A DNA stretch of 64,000 nucleotides, taken from contig QAND01000029.1 in assembly GCA_003150225.1 (NCBI GenBank), positions 42,962-106,961 of the forward strand, given 5' to 3'. The DNA is from Bacillota bacterium (GTDB lineage Bacteria > Bacillota > Clostridia > Christensenellales > QAND01). Below are positions 35,697-44,229 of this stretch, piece after piece. The notes below the pieces were generated by a model. The model saw nothing but the letters and a program-made list of their open reading frames with translations, ran no database searches and was not told where the DNA came from. The first letter of the stretch is position 1; the number at the start of each line of letters is the position of its first letter. Both the position numbers and the translations under genes were made by a program.

Positions 35697-36302
35697 ATGC
35701 TGGGACGTTTTTTTCGGAATTGGTGGCGGGATGTAGAGGAAAAGCCCCTTTCCTACCTCTTGGCCCTATTCGCCCTCTGTACCGGCATCGCCTGCGGCTT
35801 GTTCTTTCCACGGTTCCTAAGGGAAGCGGATCAGGAGGCCATGGTGGGCTACGCCAGCTCCGCGGTAAAGATGGCCACGGTGGTGGTGCCATCTTTTTTT
35901 CAACTTTTCCTCAGCGCCCTATGGACCAATTTCCGGATTGCTGGCGCGTCAGCCCTCTCGGGGTTTACCCGATTGGGCGCTCCCGTCGCCCTTATTTCCC
36001 AGGGAATCAAGGGGTTTGGCATGGGCGTTTTTCTATATGCAGTCACCAAATGCTTCGGGGCTCCAGGAACCATCAGCGGTATTCTGTATCTTTTGCCGCA
36101 GTCTCTTTTCTACATTCCCGCATACACCACGCTTTCCGCCCGGGCAATGCACCGTTCCGCTCTATGTATGAGAAGAATGGCCGGGCCGCCTCGGCTGTAC
36201 ATGCGGGAAATTCTTCCATGTCTTTGTGCGATTTTTGTCGGAATTATGGTAGAATGCTTCATATCGCCCCATCTGCTCAAGCTGCTGACTCCCCTTATGT
36301 AG
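35697..36302 (+). CDS. spoIIM: Stage II sporulation protein M
   Basis: 201 residues with five or six hydrophobic segments. The pattern of SpoIIM is visible: IAGASALSGFTRLGAPVALISQGIKGFGMGVFL followed by ILYLLPQSLFYIPAYTTLSARAM. In B. subtilis SpoIIM forms the DMP engulfment complex with SpoIID and SpoIIP in the mother cell. The ATG at 35697 follows GGAAGGTGCGGG, and a sigma-E-like promoter lies just upstream, which supports the call. Confidence 0.85.
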   Translation: MLGRFFRNWWRDVEEKPLSYLLALFALCTGIACGLFFPRFLREADQEAMVGYASSAVKMATVVVPSFFQLFLSALWTNFRIAGASALSGFTRLGAPVALISQGIKGFGMGVFLYAVTKCFGAPGTISGILYLLPQSLFYIPAYTTLSARAMHRSALCMRRMAGPPRLYMREILPCLCAIFVGIMVECFISPHLLKLLTPLM

Positions 36303-36356
36303 AACGGATGGCGCGGCCCTTTGAGGGAATCCTAATAAAAAAAGGGGTGGTACTGT

Positions 36357-37544
36357 ATGGGTAAATTCGTCATACTGGTGATGGACAGCGTGGGCATCGG
36401 AGCGCTGCCCGACGCGGATCGGTTTGGGGACATGGGCTCCGACACCATGTGCAATCTTTACCGGGCAATGGGAGGCCTCACCATTCCCAATCTGCTGTCC
36501 CTGGGCCTCGGCAATATCGACGGTATCCAGCTTCCGGTAAAGTCGGACAACCCCAGAGGAGCCTACGGTCGCGCCATGGAACGGTTTTCCGGCAAGGATA
36601 CCACCGGAGGACACTGGGAAATTGCCGGTCTGGTCTTGGATCGTCCCTTCGACACCTTCCCCAACGGATTTCCCCGGAATATTTTGGATCCATTTGAAGC
36701 CGCCATCGGCGCCAAAACGCTGGGCAACAAAGCGGCCTCCGGCACCGAGATTATAGAGGAGCTGGGGGAGGAGCATCTCAAAACGGGATATCCCATCGTC
36801 TATACCTCAGCAGATAGTGTGTTTCAAATCGCCTGTCATGAGGAGGTTGTTCCCCGGGAACGGCTCTATGAGATGTGCCGCATCGCCCGGGAAATCCTTA
36901 CCGATCCCTATTATGTCGGGCGGGTCATCGCCCGGCCCTTTACTGGGAAACCGGGGAGCTTTATCCGAACCCCAGGCCGAAGGGATTTTTCCCTGCTTCC
37001 GCCGGGGGATACCATCCTAGACGCCATCAGTCAAAAGGGATATGAAGTGGCGGCGGTGGGGAAGATCGAGGACATCTTCGCCAACCGGGGCATCACAAAA
37101 AGCAACCATACCACCGATAATATGGCCGGGGTAGACGCCACCATCCAGTACCTAAAGGAGGATTTCTCCGGTTTAATCTTTACCAATCTTGTAGACTTCG
37201 ATTCCCTGTACGGCCACCGAAACAACGCGGCGGGCTATGCCAAGGCGCTGGAGGAGTTGGACGCCAGAATCCCCGAACTGCTCTCCGCTCTGCGCCCCGG
37301 CGACATCCTCCTCATCACGGCGGATCACGGCTGCGACCCTACCACCCTTGATAGCACCGACCACAGCAGGGAGTACATTCCCATCCTGGCAACCGGGCAG
37401 GGAATAGCCCCCGTGAATTTGGGGACCCGGGACACCTTCTCGGATATTGGCGCCACAGCGGCGGACTACTTTGGCATCAAATGGCCTACGGGCATGAGCT
37501 TTTATCATCAACTGAAGCGAGGTACAAAAGATGAGCTATTATGA
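36357..37544 (+). CDS. deoB: Phosphopentomutase
   Basis: 395 residues, alkaline phosphatase superfamily. Metal and active-site motifs: [16 protein letters not shown] at the N-terminus, [13 protein letters not shown] with the catalytic Thr, and [12 protein letters not shown]. It interconverts ribose-1-phosphate and ribose-5-phosphate. SD AGGGGTGG at 36342-36349. The deoB-punA-dacF order is the same as in B. subtilis (drm-pupG-dacF). Confidence 0.97.
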   Translation: MGKFVILVMDSVGIGALPDADRFGDMGSDTMCNLYRAMGGLTIPNLLSLGLGNIDGIQLPVKSDNPRGAYGRAMERFSGKDTTGGHWEIAGLVLDRPFDTFPNGFPRNILDPFEAAIGAKTLGNKAASGTEIIEELGEEHLKTGYPIVYTSADSVFQIACHEEVVPRERLYEMCRIAREILTDPYYVGRVIARPFTGKPGSFIRTPGRRDFSLLPPGDTILDAISQKGYEVAAVGKIEDIFANRGITKSNHTTDNMAGVDATIQYLKEDFSGLIFTNLVDFDSLYGHRNNAAGYAKALEELDARIPELLSALRPGDILLITADHGCDPTTLDSTDHSREYIPILATGQGIAPVNLGTRDTFSDIGATAADYFGIKWPTGMSFYHQLKRGTKDELL

Positions 37545-38367
37545 GATCGCGCGGCGCGCAGCAGACGTCATTCTTGAGCGGGCTCCTGAGCCCCCATACG
37601 CGGTTTTGGTCCTGGGAAGCGGTCTGGGGGATTACGCTCAGCGGATGGATACCCCCACCGTCATCCCCTACGAAGAGATTCCCGGTTTTATGGTTTCCAC
37701 CGTTCACGGTCACGCTGGCCGGCTGGTGATGGGACGCCTTTTTGGCCTTCCGGTGGCCATCATGCAGGGCCGGTTTCACTACTACGAGGGCTATACCCAG
37801 CAGGAAATCACCCTTCCCATCCGGGCGCTTCGGCTGTGTGGCGCCCAGATGGTTCTCTTTACCAACGCCGCCGGAGGCATCAACCTGGATTTTTCTCCCG
37901 GGGACCTGATGCTCATCGACGACCACATCAACTTCTCTGGATCCAGCCCCCTGATCGGGCCCAATGAGGAGGGCTTCGGCACCCGGTTCCCCGATATGAG
38001 CCAAGCCTACGATAGAGAACTCAAGGAACTGCTTCTCTCCGCCGCCCGGCAGGCGGGCGTGTCCCTTCGCCGCGGGGTGTATATGATGTTCAACGGCCCC
38101 CAGTTCGAGACGGGGGCGGAAATCCGCTTTGCCCGAGCCATCGGCGCGGATGCCGCAGGCATGAGCACGGTGCCCGAGGTCATCGCAGCCCGCCACGCCG
38201 GGATGCGGATCGCCGGGGTAAGCTGTATCACCAACATGGCGGCGGGAATTCTAGACCAACCCCTTTCTCATCAGGAGGTTAATGAAACCGCTGACCGGGT
38301 CCAGGATCAATTCGCCGCCCTGGTGGATGCATTCCTCCGGCAATTAAAAAAGGATTGTGACGCCTAG
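37531..38367 (+). CDS. punA: Purine nucleoside phosphorylase
   Basis: 278 residues of the trimeric PNP class: [47 protein letters not shown] and [15 protein letters not shown]. It splits guanosine and inosine with phosphate to give ribose-1-phosphate for DeoB. The start overlaps the deoB stop by 14 bases. Confidence 0.96.
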   Translation: MSYYEIARRAADVILERAPEPPYAVLVLGSGLGDYAQRMDTPTVIPYEEIPGFMVSTVHGHAGRLVMGRLFGLPVAIMQGRFHYYEGYTQQEITLPIRALRLCGAQMVLFTNAAGGINLDFSPGDLMLIDDHINFSGSSPLIGPNEEGFGTRFPDMSQAYDRELKELLLSAARQAGVSLRRGVYMMFNGPQFETGAEIRFARAIGADAAGMSTVPEVIAARHAGMRIAGVSCITNMAAGILDQPLSHQEVNETADRVQDQFAALVDAFLRQLKKDCDA

Positions 38368-38405
38368 GCGCATAAACCGTCATTTTTAAAGGCATCCAAG
38401 CATAT

Positions 38406-38431
38406 CCCTCCTAGTAGTGATACTAGGGGGG
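38406..38431 (+). promoter_or_regulatory. Hairpin covering the dacF ribosome binding site
   Basis: An 11-bp stem, CCCTCCTAGTA (38406-38416) with TACTAGGGGGG (38421-38431), one G-U pair, closed by a GTGA loop of the GNRA class. The right arm contains the only SD of dacF (AGGGGGG), 7 bases before the ATG at 38439. In mRNA the SD would be base-paired. AGCATAT at 38399-38405 resembles the -35 of forespore sigma promoters, but no matching -10 is convincing. Confidence 0.72.
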
Positions 38432-38438
38432 ATCGTTT

Positions 38439-39605
38439 ATGAGGAGAGTTCTATCCGTATTTCTGGGATTGCTGCTGTTGGTCTATCCCTTTTGCTCCAT
38501 CCGGGCTGAGGAGGGGGAGGAACAGGCCGCCGGCATAGCACTGCAATCGCCCATGGCGGTGCTGATGGATACCAGTACCGGCCAGGTGCTGGTGGAAAAA
38601 GCCGGGGATCAAAAAGCCCCCGCCGCCAGTGCCATCAAGGTCATGACCCTCCTCCTGCTCTACGATGGCATCGAGGAAGGACGCCTTCGGATGGAAGACA
38701 CCGTGCAGGTGTCCGATAACGCCGCAAAAACAGGGGGAACCCGGGCCTTTTTGGATCGGGGCGCCAGCTATAAAGCAGAGGACCTCATCAAGGCCATCTC
38801 GGTGTGCAGCGCCAACGACGCCTCTGTGGCCATGGCCGAGGCCATGTACGGCAGCACCGACGCGTTTGTGGCCCAGATGAATGCCCGGGCTAAGGAGCTA
38901 GGCGCAAACAACAGCCTGTTTACCACCTGCACCGGGCTGGACGATGAAAACAGCTATACCACCGCGCGTGATCTTGCTATCATCGCCAGCGCCCTAAGCC
39001 GCCACCGGAATGCCAGCCAGTATACCGCCATCTATATGGATCAGATCAACCACGCCGAAGGCCGGGTCACAGAACTGACCAACCCCAACCGCTTGGTACG
39101 GTTCTATACCGGCTGCGACGGCTACGCCACCGGATCCTCCAATCTTGCAAAATACTGTGGCGTCATCACCGCAAAGAAAGGGGAGACCCGGCTGGTAGCC
39201 GTAATCCTAGGGGCCAACGATTCCAACATGCGGTTTGATGACGCGCGCGCCCTTTTGGAGTACGGCTTTGCCAACTACACACAGCGAATGCTAGCCAAGA
39301 AAGGCGAGATTCTTCGAAAGAACGTGGAGATTCCCGGGGGAACCCCCAAATATGTAAACCTGGTGGCCAAGGACGACATCCGGGTGGTTCTAAAGCGGGG
39401 CGAGGAAAACCAGATCAAAAAGGAGATTGAGCTCTTGCCCGACGTCCAGGCTCCCGTAGAGATGGGGCAGAAGCTGGGCACCCTTAACGTCTATATTGGG
39501 GATACCCTCATCGGGCAGAGCGATGCCATCGCCGAAGCCCAGGTAAAGCGGGCAACTCTGTGGGAAGCGGTCAACACCATCCTGCGCTATTGGATCATGG
39601 GCTAA
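38439..39605 (+). CDS. dacF: D-alanyl-D-alanine carboxypeptidase DacF-type, atypical third motif
   Basis: 388 residues with a signal peptide (residues 1-23), the penicillin-binding peptidase S11 domain and a C-terminal beta domain. The SxxK motif is S64-A-I-K67 and the SxN motif is S124-A-N126. The third motif, normally KTG, reads A230-T-G (DGYATGSS), so the conserved Lys is absent. In B. subtilis dacF is forespore-expressed and trims cortex peptide stems. The operon place after punA is the same. The loss of Lys may reduce activity or change specificity; the second carboxypeptidase at 43010 keeps KTG. Confidence 0.88.
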   Translation: MRRVLSVFLGLLLLVYPFCSIRAEEGEEQAAGIALQSPMAVLMDTSTGQVLVEKAGDQKAPAASAIKVMTLLLLYDGIEEGRLRMEDTVQVSDNAAKTGGTRAFLDRGASYKAEDLIKAISVCSANDASVAMAEAMYGSTDAFVAQMNARAKELGANNSLFTTCTGLDDENSYTTARDLAIIASALSRHRNASQYTAIYMDQINHAEGRVTELTNPNRLVRFYTGCDGYATGSSNLAKYCGVITAKKGETRLVAVILGANDSNMRFDDARALLEYGFANYTQRMLAKKGEILRKNVEIPGGTPKYVNLVAKDDIRVVLKRGEENQIKKEIELLPDVQAPVEMGQKLGTLNVYIGDTLIGQSDAIAEAQVKRATLWEAVNTILRYWIMG

Positions 39606-39614
39606 GGGGCCGCA

Positions 39615-39644
39615 TTGACACCCCCAATCGGCCCGTGATAGAAT
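39615..39644 (+). promoter_or_regulatory. Sigma-A promoter of the M50 protease-scpAB unit
   Basis: TTGACA at 39615-39620, 18 bases, then TAGAAT at 39639-39644. Confidence 0.75.
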
Positions 39645-39659
39645 ATCCCGACAGCAATA

Positions 39660-39686
39660 AGCGTACAGGCAACCTGTCTGTACGCT
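39660..39686 (+). promoter_or_regulatory. Leader hairpin before the M50 protease gene
   Basis: A 9-bp perfect stem AGCGTACAG/CTGTACGCT with a 9-base loop, starting about 10 bases after the predicted transcription start. No T tract follows (GATTTCTATA), so it is a leader structure or a weak attenuator. The SD AAGGAG follows at 39700-39705. Confidence 0.55.
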
Positions 39687-39713
39687 GATTTCTATATCAA
39701 AAGGAGATTTCCC

Positions 39714-40379
39714 TTGAGTAGACTATCCCAGCTATTCACCGACCCCATGGGGTTCATCATGTCCCTTCTGCTGGTTTTACCCGGCGTTTTAATCGGACTA
39801 TCCTTCCATGAATTCGCCCACGCTCTGGCTGCCACAAAGATGGGGGACGACACCCCCCGGCTTATGGGCCGGCTAACGTTAGACCCTTTTGCACATTTTG
39901 ACCCCATCGGTCTTGGCATGCTACTCCTGTTGGGCTTTGGCTATGGCAAACCCGTTGTAGTCAACCCTGCCCGGTTTAAAAACCGGTTCTGGGGGGAGCT
40001 ATTGGTGGCCATCAGCGGCGTTCTGATGAACTTTATCCTGGCTTTCCTGTTCACCTTCCTCTATCTGGCCCTGGTGTTCAAGTTTAACGTCACCAACTAC
40101 TATGTCACCACCATCGTGCTCAATATCATCTCCATTAACATCGTCTTGATGGTGTTCAACCTGCTGCCGCTGCCCCCTCTGGATGGGTATCGGGTGGTCA
40201 AGCGCCTGTTCATCGGCAACGTCAATCCCCAGTTCTTCTGGAAGCTGGAGCAGTACGGCTTCTTCATCGTGCTGATTCTGCTGGCTACCGATCTGTTAAC
40301 CCCCTTTCTCAGCTGGGCGGTAAATGGGGTTTACGGCTTTATGATTGACGTTTCCGGCGGGCTTCTGGGGATCTTCTAA
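39714..40379 (+). CDS. Site-2 protease family M50 membrane metalloprotease
   Basis: 221 residues with five or six membrane helices. The zinc motif HEFAH is in the second helix (SFHEFAHALAA) and the third ligand is in NLLPLPPLDGYR (NxxPxxPLDG). This is the short YwhC-like form with no PDZ or CBS domain. Its substrate is unknown; SpoIVFB, which cleaves pro-SigK, is a different M50 protein that carries CBS domains. TTG start after AAGGAGATTTCCC. It lies 3 bases before scpA. Confidence 0.88.
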   Translation: MSRLSQLFTDPMGFIMSLLLVLPGVLIGLSFHEFAHALAATKMGDDTPRLMGRLTLDPFAHFDPIGLGMLLLLGFGYGKPVVVNPARFKNRFWGELLVAISGVLMNFILAFLFTFLYLALVFKFNVTNYYVTTIVLNIISINIVLMVFNLLPLPPLDGYRVVKRLFIGNVNPQFFWKLEQYGFFIVLILLATDLLTPFLSWAVNGVYGFMIDVSGGLLGIF

Positions 40380-40382
40380 TCC

Positions 40383-41117
40383 ATGTACCGGGTACAGACT
40401 TCCGCCTTTGAAGGCCCTCTGGATCTGCTCCTGCAGCTCATCAGCAAGGCCAAGATCGACATCAAAGACATCTTCATCTCCGAGATCACCGAACAATACC
40501 TGGCGGTGGTTTCCGCTATGGATCAGGTGGACCTGGACGCCGCGTCGGAGTTTCTCTCCATGGCGGCCACCCTCCTATACATCAAATCCCGCTCCCTCCT
40601 GCCCAAACAGGTGGTGGAGCCAGATGTTGAGGAGGAAAAGCAACGTCTGATCCAAAACCTATACGAGTACCGGCGGCTGAAGGAAGCGGCCGAGACCATG
40701 GCCACCCTGGAAACCGGTGCCCTGGAACACTATTATAAGCTGCCGGATGAATACATGTACACCGAGAACGAGGTGGTCCTGGAGGGCCTGCGGGTGGAGG
40801 ATCTCTACGCTGGTTTTCTGGAGATTCTAAGGGAACGGGAGCTGCGCACAGCAGCGCCTCAGCCCGTAGCGATGGTCCGTCACCGCGCTATGCCGGTGGT
40901 GCAGAAGGTAGGGGAGATTCGTCGCCGCCTCCGCAGGGAGGGAAATCTGCTCTTTACGGAGCTCTTTCCTCCTGAGGCGGAAAAGGATGAAATCATCGCC
41001 TCCTTCCTCGCCCTGTTGGAGCTCATCTCTGCAGGGGAGATTCGGGCCGTTCAAGAGGGTAGCTTTGGGCAAATCGTCATCGGTCTAAACAACAGGAAAA
41101 AGGGGAAATCTGCATGA
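40383..41117 (+). CDS. scpA: Segregation and condensation protein A
   Basis: 244 residues. The N-terminal SMC head-binding part (FEGPLDLLLQLISKAKIDI, EFLSMAATLLYIKSRSLLP) and the C-terminal winged helix (about 170-244) are intact. ScpA is the kleisin of the SMC-ScpAB condensin. The stop overlaps scpB (ATGA). Confidence 0.96.
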   Translation: MYRVQTSAFEGPLDLLLQLISKAKIDIKDIFISEITEQYLAVVSAMDQVDLDAASEFLSMAATLLYIKSRSLLPKQVVEPDVEEEKQRLIQNLYEYRRLKEAAETMATLETGALEHYYKLPDEYMYTENEVVLEGLRVEDLYAGFLEILRERELRTAAPQPVAMVRHRAMPVVQKVGEIRRRLRREGNLLFTELFPPEAEKDEIIASFLALLELISAGEIRAVQEGSFGQIVIGLNNRKKGKSA

Positions 41118-41689
41118 ACCGAGAGGAGCAGGCTGCCGCCATCGAAGCCATTTTGTTCGTAGCGGGAACCGGGGTAGAGCTGGAGGTCCTGGCCCAGGCC
41201 CTTGGAATCACCCAGCTGGAGATCAGCGCTCTTGCGGACGAGCTCATCCAGAAAAAGGACGATGCAAGGGGCCTGGAGTTCTCCCGCACCGATGATCTTT
41301 TGCAACTGCGCACCAAGAAAAAATACGCTGGCTATGTCCGGGATGCCCTGAAACCGGTGGCCAGGAAGACCCTCTCCCGGTCGGTGCTGGAAACCCTCAG
41401 CATCATCGCCTATAAGCAGCCCATCACCCGGGGAGAGATTGAAGCCATCAAGGGGGTCTCTGCCGATTATTCCCTTCAGACCCTGCTGCAGCGCAAACTG
41501 ATTCAATCGGCGGGCCGGAAGCAAGCCCTGGGCCGTCCAACCCTGTACCGCACCACCGACGAGTTCCTCCGCCACTTCGGCCTATCCGATCTCTCCCAGC
41601 TTCCTCCGCTGCCGGAAGATGTAGACCTCTCTGACGTCCTCTCCGAGGAGGAAAGCAGCACTGGGGAAACACCTCCTCTCCAGCCATAA
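41114..41689 (+). CDS. scpB: Segregation and condensation protein B
   Basis: 191 residues with two winged helices: AAIEAILFVAGTGVELEVLA and LSRSVLETLSIIAYKQPITRGEIEAIKGV, then GRPTLYRTTDEFLRHFGL. It dimerises and binds ScpA. A terminator follows 15 bases after the stop. Confidence 0.96.
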   Translation: MNREEQAAAIEAILFVAGTGVELEVLAQALGITQLEISALADELIQKKDDARGLEFSRTDDLLQLRTKKKYAGYVRDALKPVARKTLSRSVLETLSIIAYKQPITRGEIEAIKGVSADYSLQTLLQRKLIQSAGRKQALGRPTLYRTTDEFLRHFGLSDLSQLPPLPEDVDLSDVLSEEESSTGETPPLQP

Positions 41690-41704
41690 AACAGCCTGTG
41701 CTTC

Positions 41705-41727
41705 GGCCGTCTTTCGACGGCCTTTTT
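41705..41727 (+). terminator. Intrinsic terminator after scpB
   Basis: A 7-bp stem GGCCGTC/GACGGCC with a TTTC loop, followed by TTTTT. Confidence 0.88.
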
Positions 41728-41765
41728 CAATTTTTGGGCATACTAGCAAAGAAAGGAGGGATTGG

Positions 41766-42308
41766 ATGCTCTACTGGATATTGGCAGCACTGGCCGGTCT
41801 ATCCCTTTTATTCCTGTTTGCTGATGTAAGCTTGGAATACCGGCTCTTCTACCGCCATGAGCGGGCAGAGCATTGGGTTTTCATCCGATTTCTCCTCTTC
41901 GGCCGGCGGATCGATCTTTTGGGCCGGGATCGGTTCTTCCATAAAAAATCCAAAAGCCGTACCTTTCAACGAAATCGGCCTCCGTTGGATTTCGGCAAAT
42001 TCCTATACCAATTACTTCGAAAGGCAAAAATCCAGCAATCCTCCCTTCAGCTGAAGCTGGGCTGGGACGACGCCTTCTCTGTCGCCATGGCGGTCGGCGC
42101 CCTGGAGAGCCTTTTATATGCCGCCATTGCCATCGCTCCCTTCCGTCAGCGAGACATCCTGATAAAGGGCGTCTCCATCCAGCCTCAATTCAACAGGAAA
42201 TGCCTGGAATGCTCCATTCATTGCATAGTAAAAATCACCTTGGCAGATATTATATCTGCGGCAAACTATGCCTTGACCAAGAAACAGTGCAACAAAAGGA
42301 GTGAGTGA
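41766..42308 (+). CDS. DUF2953 domain protein (YtfI-like)
   Basis: 180 residues. One N-terminal membrane helix (WILAALAGLSLLFLFA) is followed by a basic soluble part; the LQLKLGWDDAFSVAMAVGALESLLYAAIA segment is typical of DUF2953. These proteins are encoded beside ytfJ in spore formers and their biochemical role is unknown. SD GAAAGGAGGG precedes the ATG. The next gene starts 3 bases after the stop. Confidence 0.85.
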   Translation: MLYWILAALAGLSLLFLFADVSLEYRLFYRHERAEHWVFIRFLLFGRRIDLLGRDRFFHKKSKSRTFQRNRPPLDFGKFLYQLLRKAKIQQSSLQLKLGWDDAFSVAMAVGALESLLYAAIAIAPFRQRDILIKGVSIQPQFNRKCLECSIHCIVKITLADIISAANYALTKKQCNKRSE

Positions 42309-42311
42309 TCG

Positions 42312-42788
42312 TTGCATCCCATTGAAAACATGATGAAAACGGCCATGGAACAGATCAAAGAGATGGTGGATGTCAACACCATCGTGGGGGACGCGGTATT
42401 CTCCCAGGACGGCACCATAATATTGCCGGTGTCCAAGGTATGCTTTGGATTTGTGGCCGGCGGCGGGGAATACGCCCCGGAAAACCGGGTCCGCTACGGC
42501 AAGGATGAGGAATCCCGCTCCGGCTATCCCTTTGCTGGAGGCGCCAGCGCAGGGATCTCCTTAAAACCCATGGGATTCATCGTGGTAACGGACGGCACCG
42601 TACGGCTGTTGCCCATGGAAAACCTTTGCGGAATGGACCGGCTGCTGGAGATCGTGCCCCAAGCCGTAACCCTCATCAAGGAACTGGCGGAAAAATGGAT
42701 GGAACGGCAGGAAGCCCAGAGCGTCCAGGAGGAGGAAGACTGGGGCGGGGAGACCCCCTATACGGATTATTCCTCTTATACCGAATAA
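42312..42788 (+). CDS. ytfJ: YtfJ/GerW family sporulation protein
   Basis: 158 residues: VDVNTIVGDAVFSQDGTIILPVSKVCFGFVAGGGEY and GISLKPMGFIVVTDGTVRLLP are the YtfJ/GerW signature. In B. subtilis the protein is made in the forespore and GerW-type proteins are needed for proper germination. The C-terminus is acidic and Tyr-rich. TTG start at 42312 behind AAAAGGAG. A structured RNA region follows. Confidence 0.92.
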   Translation: MHPIENMMKTAMEQIKEMVDVNTIVGDAVFSQDGTIILPVSKVCFGFVAGGGEYAPENRVRYGKDEESRSGYPFAGGASAGISLKPMGFIVVTDGTVRLLPMENLCGMDRLLEIVPQAVTLIKELAEKWMERQEAQSVQEEEDWGGETPYTDYSSYTE

Positions 42789-42806
42789 CCCCAGATTTTT
42801 ACGCAT

Positions 42807-42993
42807 AAAAAAGAGAGTGAAACCACCACGCTTTGGAGCCAATTTCATGGGATCATGATTGGACGGACGAAAACCGGGAAAATCCGACACCGCCTTTCTC
42901 TCCAGTCCGACAATCTTTTCATCCCACGGCTGGTATAAGGTAGATAGAGAACTCTGCCAATCCAAAGGGCGGCCTGGGCCACTCTCTTTTTTT
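42807..42993 (+). ncRNA. Rod-shaped structured RNA resembling 6S RNA
   Basis: A perfect 13-bp closing stem pairs 42807-42819 (A-run, GAGAGTG) with 42980-42992 (CACTCTC, T-run), enclosing about 160 bases. Inside, CTTTGGA (42831-42837) pairs with TCCAAAG (42961-42967); TGGGAT (42848-42853) with ATCCCA (42921-42926); ATTG (42858) with CAAT (42911); CGGAC (42864-42868) with GTCCG (42905-42909). A large asymmetric bubble remains: about 10 bases on the 5' side (42838-42847) and 34 on the 3' side, the latter able to form a GGTAGA/TCTGCC hairpin. Size, closing stem, central bubble with 3'-strand hairpin, and U-rich end fit 6S RNA. No strong promoter is seen, so a cis-acting leader of the next gene is the alternative. 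Confidence 0.45.
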
Positions 42994-43009
42994 GTTAGGA
43001 GGAATCGCT

Positions 43010-44134
43010 TTGAGACGAAGCTATCGTAGGCTGATCTGTGGAATCCTAATCCTTTGCACACTATTGTTGTCCGGTACTGCTTTCGCGGGGGAAGTCGCCC
43101 CCTCCTCCAAGGGCGCCAGCCTAGTGGAGATCACGACCGGCCGAATCCTATATAGCAAAAATGGGGACGCCCCCATGCCCATGGCCAGTACCACCAAGGT
43201 GATGACCGCCCTTCTTGCGGTGGAAAGCGGCAAGCTCAACGAGGTGGTCACCGTACCCAAGGAGGCCGTTGGGGTAGAGGGCTCCTCTCTTTACTTGGAG
43301 GAAGGGGAGCAGTTTACCCTTTTAGACCTAACCTACGGCCTGATGATGCAGTCTGGAAACGACGCCGCCACCGTCATCGCCATCTATCTGGGCGGCAGCG
43401 TGGAGGGGTTTGCCGCCATGATGAATGAGAAGGCCCGGGAACTTGGGGCAAAGAACACCAACTTCGTCAATCCTCATGGTCTTCCGGCAAAAAACCACTA
43501 TACGTCCGCCAACGATCTCGGGATCATCTCGGCCGCCGCCATGCGCAACCAGGACTTTTCCACCATCGTTTCCACCAAATACTATGAGATGATGCCCAAG
43601 GGAAGCGGAACCAAGCGCACCATCAAAAACAAAAATAAGCTTTTGTGGAACTACGAATCCGCTACCGGTGTAAAAACGGGCTATACCATCGAGGCGGGAA
43701 AGTGTCTGGTGGCCGGCTCCGCCCGGGACCGGCTGGAGGTGGTTTCGGTGGTGCTTTCCTGTCCCAACATGTGGGATGACGCCACCTCTCTCCTTGACTA
43801 CGGCCACGAAAACTTCTGGCTAACCCAGATCGCTCAGGAAGGGGAGGAAATAGCCACGCTTCCGGTGGAAAACGGAGAACTGGATACCACCCCCGTATTG
43901 GTTGAGAAAAACGCCTATTACCCCCTAAGGGTAGATGACAGCGAGACGGTAAAAAAATCCATCGATCTTCCCAGCAGCGTCCCCGCTCCTGTGGAAGAGA
44001 ACCAGGTTCTAGGCACCATCACCTATTCCCTGGGAGACACGGAAATCGCCAAGATCAACCTTATGGCGGGTACCGCTGTCAACAAGCAAAGCTTTTTCTT
44101 CAAGATAAAGCGTTTCTTCCAAAACCTGTTCTAA
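43010..44134 (+). CDS. D-alanyl-D-alanine carboxypeptidase (S11 family)
   Basis: 374 residues. Signal peptide (residues 1-26, ending TAFAG), then the peptidase S11 domain with all three motifs: S60-T-T-K63, S115-G-N117 and K222-T-G224. A C-terminal PBP5-like beta domain and a basic amphipathic tail (FFFKIKRFFQNLF) that would hold it to the membrane follow. It removes the terminal D-Ala from peptidoglycan stems. TTG start at 43010 behind TTAGGAGG at 42995-43002; an upstream in-frame reading enters the RNA element's 3' end and is rejected. Confidence 0.94.
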   Translation: MRRSYRRLICGILILCTLLLSGTAFAGEVAPSSKGASLVEITTGRILYSKNGDAPMPMASTTKVMTALLAVESGKLNEVVTVPKEAVGVEGSSLYLEEGEQFTLLDLTYGLMMQSGNDAATVIAIYLGGSVEGFAAMMNEKARELGAKNTNFVNPHGLPAKNHYTSANDLGIISAAAMRNQDFSTIVSTKYYEMMPKGSGTKRTIKNKNKLLWNYESATGVKTGYTIEAGKCLVAGSARDRLEVVSVVLSCPNMWDDATSLLDYGHENFWLTQIAQEGEEIATLPVENGELDTTPVLVEKNAYYPLRVDDSETVKKSIDLPSSVPAPVEENQVLGTITYSLGDTEIAKINLMAGTAVNKQSFFFKIKRFFQNLF

Positions 44135-44195
44135 CCCCGCCAGTGGCCCCCTTTTTGACCATCGATCACCGGGATTCTGTCAACCTTCCAAAAAC

Positions 44196-44224
44196 AAAAA
44201 ACAGCGCTCTAGGCGCTGTTTTTT
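44196..44224. terminator. Bidirectional terminator between converging genes
   Basis: AAAAAACAGCGC pairs with GCGCTGTTTTTT around a TCTAG loop. It ends the carboxypeptidase unit on the plus strand and the pit-DUF47 unit on the minus strand. Confidence 0.92.
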
Positions 44225-44229
44225 GTTTA

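Noticed and set aside
39714..40379. M50 protease as SpoIVFB
   Set aside because: It lacks the CBS domain and spoIVFA neighbour; it matches the short YwhC-like group found beside scpAB.
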